This document shows positions 6,502 through 9,081 of a DNA stretch of 9,081 bases, in pieces. Origin of the DNA: Polaribacter sp. Its GTDB lineage: Bacteria > Bacteroidota > Bacteroidia > Flavobacteriales > Flavobacteriaceae. Position 1 is the first letter of the stretch; the number at the start of each line of letters is the position of its first letter. The stretch lies in assembly GCA_029245665.1 (NCBI GenBank), contig JAQWOW010000215.1:1-9081 (forward strand), read 5' to 3'. The notes under the pieces are model-generated. The model searched no databases. It saw nothing but the letters and a program-made list of their open reading frames with translations, and was not told where the DNA came from. Made by a program: the position numbers and the translations under genes.

Positions 6502-7849
6502 GTTATCACTATTTACTTTTTCTTTAGTTTTTATAGGGTTACAAGTTTCTGGACAAAAACTAAAAATAGATGGAGTAGTCGTTGTTATCGGTAAAAATAT
6601 TGTTTTAGACTCCGATATTGATAAATTTAAACAAGAAGTAGAATTAAGAAGTGAAGGGAAAATAAAAATTACTGACTGCGAAATGTTAGAAGAATTAATG
6701 CAGCAAAAATTAATGTCTCATCATGCAGTTATTGATAGTATTACTGTTGCTGATGAAGAAATTTCATCCAGAGTAGACAGAAGTATACAGTATTTTACGC
6801 AACAATATGGTAGCATTGAAAAAGTGATTAAAGCATATGGATTTAACGATTTAGATGATTTAAAAAGAGAATTAAATTCAGTTCAAAAAGAAAATATTTT
6901 AATAGAGAAAGAGCAACAAAATATTACAGAGAAAATCGATGTAACTCCAGAGGAGGTTCGTTTGTATTATAATGGATTGAAAGAAAAAGAAGAATTACCT
7001 CAATTTCCTGCAGAAATAGAATTAGCCCAAATAGTCATTAAAGCTATACCTACCCCAGAAGAAACAGAAAGAGTAATCAACAAGCTCAATGAAATAAAAA
7101 AACAAATAGAAGACGGTTCTAATTTTAAAATGAAGGCGATTATTAATTCTGATGATCCAGGTGTTACAAGCAATGGTGGTGAGTATTCCGTAACAAAAGA
7201 ATCTAGTTTTATTAAAGAGTTTAAAGAAATGGCATTTACCTTAGATGTTGGGCAAGTTTCAAAGCCTTTTAAATCAGATTTTGGCTATCATATTATGCAA
7301 TTAAATGCCATTAAAGGAAATACTCGAGTCGCTTCTCATATTTTAATGCAGTTAAATGTTCCTGAAGAAAAGTTAAATGAAATTAAAAGAAAAGCTGAAA
7401 AAATTATTTTAGAAATTAGAGAAGGAAAGTTAACGTTTAATGATGCTGTAAAGAAATATTCTAATGATGACGACTCAAAGAATAATGGGGGTCTCATTAT
7501 AAACCCATCTACTGGAGAATCGAAATTTGATTTAACAAGAATGGATCCTGCTTTTTATGCAAGAGTTAGCGATTTAAAAAAAGGTGAAATGACAGAACCT
7601 TTTTATGATGAAGAAAGGTCTGGTAGTAAAATGTTTAAGTTTATTTTAATGAAAGATAGAACAAACACACATACTGCAGACATCATTGAAGATTACGTTA
7701 AAATTCAACAATTGGCGCTTCAGAAAAAGAAAGAAGAAACCATTACAAAATGGTCCAAAGAAAAGATAAAAGATACGTATATTAAAATTGGAGAAGTTTA
7801 TAATAAGTGTACATTTGATAAGAACTGGAAAAAAGAAATAAGCAAATAA
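6467..7849 (+). CDS. surA: SurA-like periplasmic chaperone/peptidyl-prolyl isomerase
   Basis: A 460-residue periplasmic chaperone expected to escort outer-membrane proteins to the BAM complex. A signal peptide (1-29: KYIR, then LSLFTFSLVFIGLQVSG) supports the start at 6467; the next in-frame Met is far inside the mature protein (M73), so the 35-base overlap with the lipoprotein gene is probably real. The SurA N-terminal chaperone domain (about 32-165) opens with IDGVVVVIGKNIVLDSDID and ends PEEVRLYYNGL. Parvulin 1 (about 183-280) has IELAQIVIK, SNGGEYSV and FGYHIMQLN. Parvulin 2 (about 287-396) has VASHILMQL, YSNDDDSKNNGGLI and MTEPFYDEE. In domain 1 AQIVI replaces the usual HILI, so the second domain is the better candidate for activity. 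The C-terminal helix (401-460) folds back on the N-domain in SurA. The stop shares one base with the moxR start (TAATG). The family is firm; the symbol rests on architecture and position. Confidence 0.9.
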   Translation: MQYKTTISKYIRLSLFTFSLVFIGLQVSGQKLKIDGVVVVIGKNIVLDSDIDKFKQEVELRSEGKIKITDCEMLEELMQQKLMSHHAVIDSITVADEEISSRVDRSIQYFTQQYGSIEKVIKAYGFNDLDDLKRELNSVQKENILIEKEQQNITEKIDVTPEEVRLYYNGLKEKEELPQFPAEIELAQIVIKAIPTPEETERVINKLNEIKKQIEDGSNFKMKAIINSDDPGVTSNGGEYSVTKESSFIKEFKEMAFTLDVGQVSKPFKSDFGYHIMQLNAIKGNTRVASHILMQLNVPEEKLNEIKRKAEKIILEIREGKLTFNDAVKKYSNDDDSKNNGGLIINPSTGESKFDLTRMDPAFYARVSDLKKGEMTEPFYDEERSGSKMFKFILMKDRTNTHTADIIEDYVKIQQLALQKKKEETITKWSKEKIKDTYIKIGEVYNKCTFDKNWKKEISK

Positions 7850-8802
7850 TGTCTGATGTGGAAGCTGTAAAAGATCTAGTTCTTAAATATGACACCCTAA
7901 AAATAGAAATAGGGAAGGTTATTATAGGTCAGCATGAAGCTATAAACTTTACCTTATTATCTATTCTTTGCGGTGGCCATTCACTTTTGATAGGTGTACC
8001 CGGTTTGGCTAAAACATTGCTGGTTAATTCTGTTTCAGATGCTTTAGGATTGCGTTTTAAAAGAATACAATTTACTCCAGATTTAATGCCTTCTGATATT
8101 TTAGGAAGTGAAATTTTAGATGAAAAAAGACATTTTAAATTTATAAAAGGACCAATTTTTTCTAATATTATACTTGCAGATGAGATAAACAGAACTCCTC
8201 CTAAAACTCAAGCAGCTTTGTTAGAAGCAATGCAAGAAAGGTCTGTTACTGTTTCTGGAAATCATTATAAATTAGATTTACCTTTTTTTGTATTAGCAAC
8301 TCAAAACCCTATTGAACAAGAAGGAACCTATCCTTTGCCAGAAGCTCAGTTAGATCGTTTTATGTTTTCAATCAATTTAGAATATCCTTCATTCAGTGAA
8401 GAAGTAGAGGTTGTAAAAAGTACGACAGGTAATGATGCCCAAATTATAAATTCATTATTTTCACCTGAGGAAATTGTTGCAGCACAGAAGTTGATACGTA
8501 AGATTCCGATTACAGACAATGTTATTGAATATGCCGTTGGCTTGGTTCGAAAAACACGACCGAAATCTAAACAAGCAACAGAATTGGTAAGGTCTTATTT
8601 AGATTGGGGTGCAGGTCCCAGAGCTTCTCAAAATTTAATTCTTGCAGCGAAGGCCCATGCAGTTGTTAATGGGAAGTTTTCTCCGGATATAGAAGACGTA
8701 AAAGCTGTAGCTAAGCCTATCTTATCTCATAGAATTGTAAAGAATTACAAAGCAGAAGCTGAAGGAATTACCATATCTAATATTATAAAATCGCTCTTGT
8801 AA
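7849..8802 (+). CDS. MoxR-family AAA+ ATPase
   Basis: A 317-residue cytoplasmic AAA+ ATPase of the MoxR group, ring-forming chaperone-like ATPases that remodel or activate partner proteins, often with VWA-domain partners. Motifs seen: Walker A GVPGLAKT (49-56), QFTPDLMPSDILG (74-86), Walker B IILADEINR (107-115) and the NRTPPKTQAALLEAMQE helix, sensor 1 ATQNPIEQEGTYPLPEAQLDRF (150-171) with arginine finger R170, and sensor 2 GAGPRAS (254-260) in the C-terminal lid (about 205-317). It is full length for the family. The start overlaps the surA-like stop by one base (TAATG), so its synthesis is tied to the chaperone cassette. The downstream gene is on the opposite strand; no DUF58, BatA/B or TPR partner gene follows, unlike the usual Bacteroidota bat cluster. 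The substrate is therefore unknown. The family assignment is firm. Confidence 0.94.
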   Translation: MSDVEAVKDLVLKYDTLKIEIGKVIIGQHEAINFTLLSILCGGHSLLIGVPGLAKTLLVNSVSDALGLRFKRIQFTPDLMPSDILGSEILDEKRHFKFIKGPIFSNIILADEINRTPPKTQAALLEAMQERSVTVSGNHYKLDLPFFVLATQNPIEQEGTYPLPEAQLDRFMFSINLEYPSFSEEVEVVKSTTGNDAQIINSLFSPEEIVAAQKLIRKIPITDNVIEYAVGLVRKTRPKSKQATELVRSYLDWGAGPRASQNLILAAKAHAVVNGKFSPDIEDVKAVAKPILSHRIVKNYKAEAEGITISNIIKSLL

Positions 8803-8955
8803 CTTTTTAACGATATTCTAATTCGCTTTTCTAACTTATTTTGGTTCCCCTCTGTATTTTTTGTAGTTTTTTTAAAAATAAAAAAATCAATCTTTGAGAA
8901 AAGAAATAGGAGAAAAGAGATTCTATATATTTAAGATGTAGAAAATTGATATTAC
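8803..8955. other. Convergent spacer between moxR and the rsmD-like gene
   Basis: A non-coding AT-rich stretch between two converging genes. It contains a T-rich run (8855-8873), then an A-rich run (8874-8886), which together can form an A:T-only hairpin readable on either strand. It lacks a GC stem, so I do not call it a terminator. No promoter, RNA gene or open frame of note was seen. Confidence 0.4.
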
Positions 8956-9081
8956 TTAATTTTCAAAAAAACTAAATACATTTCCACCATATCGTTTATC
9001 ATAACTATGATTTTCATGATTAGATAAGTCTGTATGTTTAGAATGTTCAATTATTAAAACTCCATCAACATTGAGTAATTT
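8956..9081 (-). CDS. rsmD: RsmD-family 16S rRNA guanine-N2 methyltransferase, C-terminal fragment
   Basis: The last 41 codons of a gene that enters from the right edge on the minus strand, ending in TAA at 8956-8958. The translation, KLLNVDGVLIIEHSKHTDLS near the beginning and KRYGGNVFSFFEN at the end, matches the C-terminus of RsmD-type methyltransferases, where a strand with a hydrophobic-IEH pattern is followed by a loop and a closing K-x-YG-x-x-x-x-F/S-x-F segment. RsmD methylates G966 of 16S rRNA (E. coli numbering) during 30S assembly, using S-adenosylmethionine. The cofactor-binding and catalytic (NPPY-type) motifs lie outside the window, so activity cannot be judged. It converges with the moxR unit. 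Confidence 0.72.
   Translation of the reverse strand, partial: KLLNVDGVLIIEHSKHTDLSNHENHSYDKRYGGNVFSFFEN

Noticed and set aside
1..9081. Mobile element, defence island, CRISPR array, tRNA or rRNA gene
   Set aside because: No transposase, integrase, regularly spaced repeats, terminal inverted repeats or cloverleaf-like segments were seen by reading; gene content and base composition look uniform and housekeeping-like.

Overview
The window is AT-rich, has almost no Shine-Dalgarno sequences before its starts, and carries promoter-like sites of the Bacteroidota type (TTG, a 19-22 base gap, then TAnnTTTG). Together with the protein families and gene content, this points to a marine-type member of the Flavobacteriaceae (Polaribacter/Tenacibaculum-like). 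The genus is an inference from protein flavour, not a measured match. It looks like chromosomal core sequence: no mobile element, CRISPR array, rRNA or tRNA gene was seen.

Left part, minus strand (1-3664). The 5' end of an HU-type DNA-binding protein gene runs off the left edge and has a well-matched promoter in the 190-base spacer before it. Upstream of that lies a tightly packed minus-strand unit, read from right to left: an AAA_28-type P-loop ATPase/nucleotide-kinase-like protein (3664-3095), a RecQ-family DNA helicase (3098-1206, overlapping the previous stop by 4 bases as ATGA), and methionyl-tRNA formyltransferase fmt (1203-259, 2 bases after recQ). A weak terminator hairpin follows fmt.

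Right part, plus strand (3730-8802). A 65-base divergent spacer separates the minus unit from a five-gene plus-strand unit: a DUF493/YbeD-like small protein, a secreted double-parvulin peptidyl-prolyl isomerase, a lipoprotein with a SurA-like layout but a degenerate parvulin region, a SurA-like double-parvulin chaperone, and a MoxR-family AAA+ ATPase. Gaps and overlaps are 10 bases, ATGA (4 bases), a 35-base overlap, and TAATG (1 base). The three consecutive folding-factor genes form a periplasmic foldase/chaperone cassette, probably serving outer-membrane and secreted proteins. The MoxR protein may act as a cytoplasmic remodelling partner, but none of its usual VWA-domain partners (Bat proteins, DUF58) is in the window.

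Right edge. After a 153-base convergent spacer, the 3' end of an RsmD-type 16S rRNA methyltransferase gene enters on the minus strand.

Most of the window is ordinary flavobacterial housekeeping sequence. I did not find a clear new system. The points most worth a second look are the RecQ zinc motif, which sits about 160 residues later than in E. coli RecQ; the lipoprotein with a decayed isomerase domain between two intact parvulin chaperones; and the MoxR gene placed in a chaperone operon rather than beside VWA partners.
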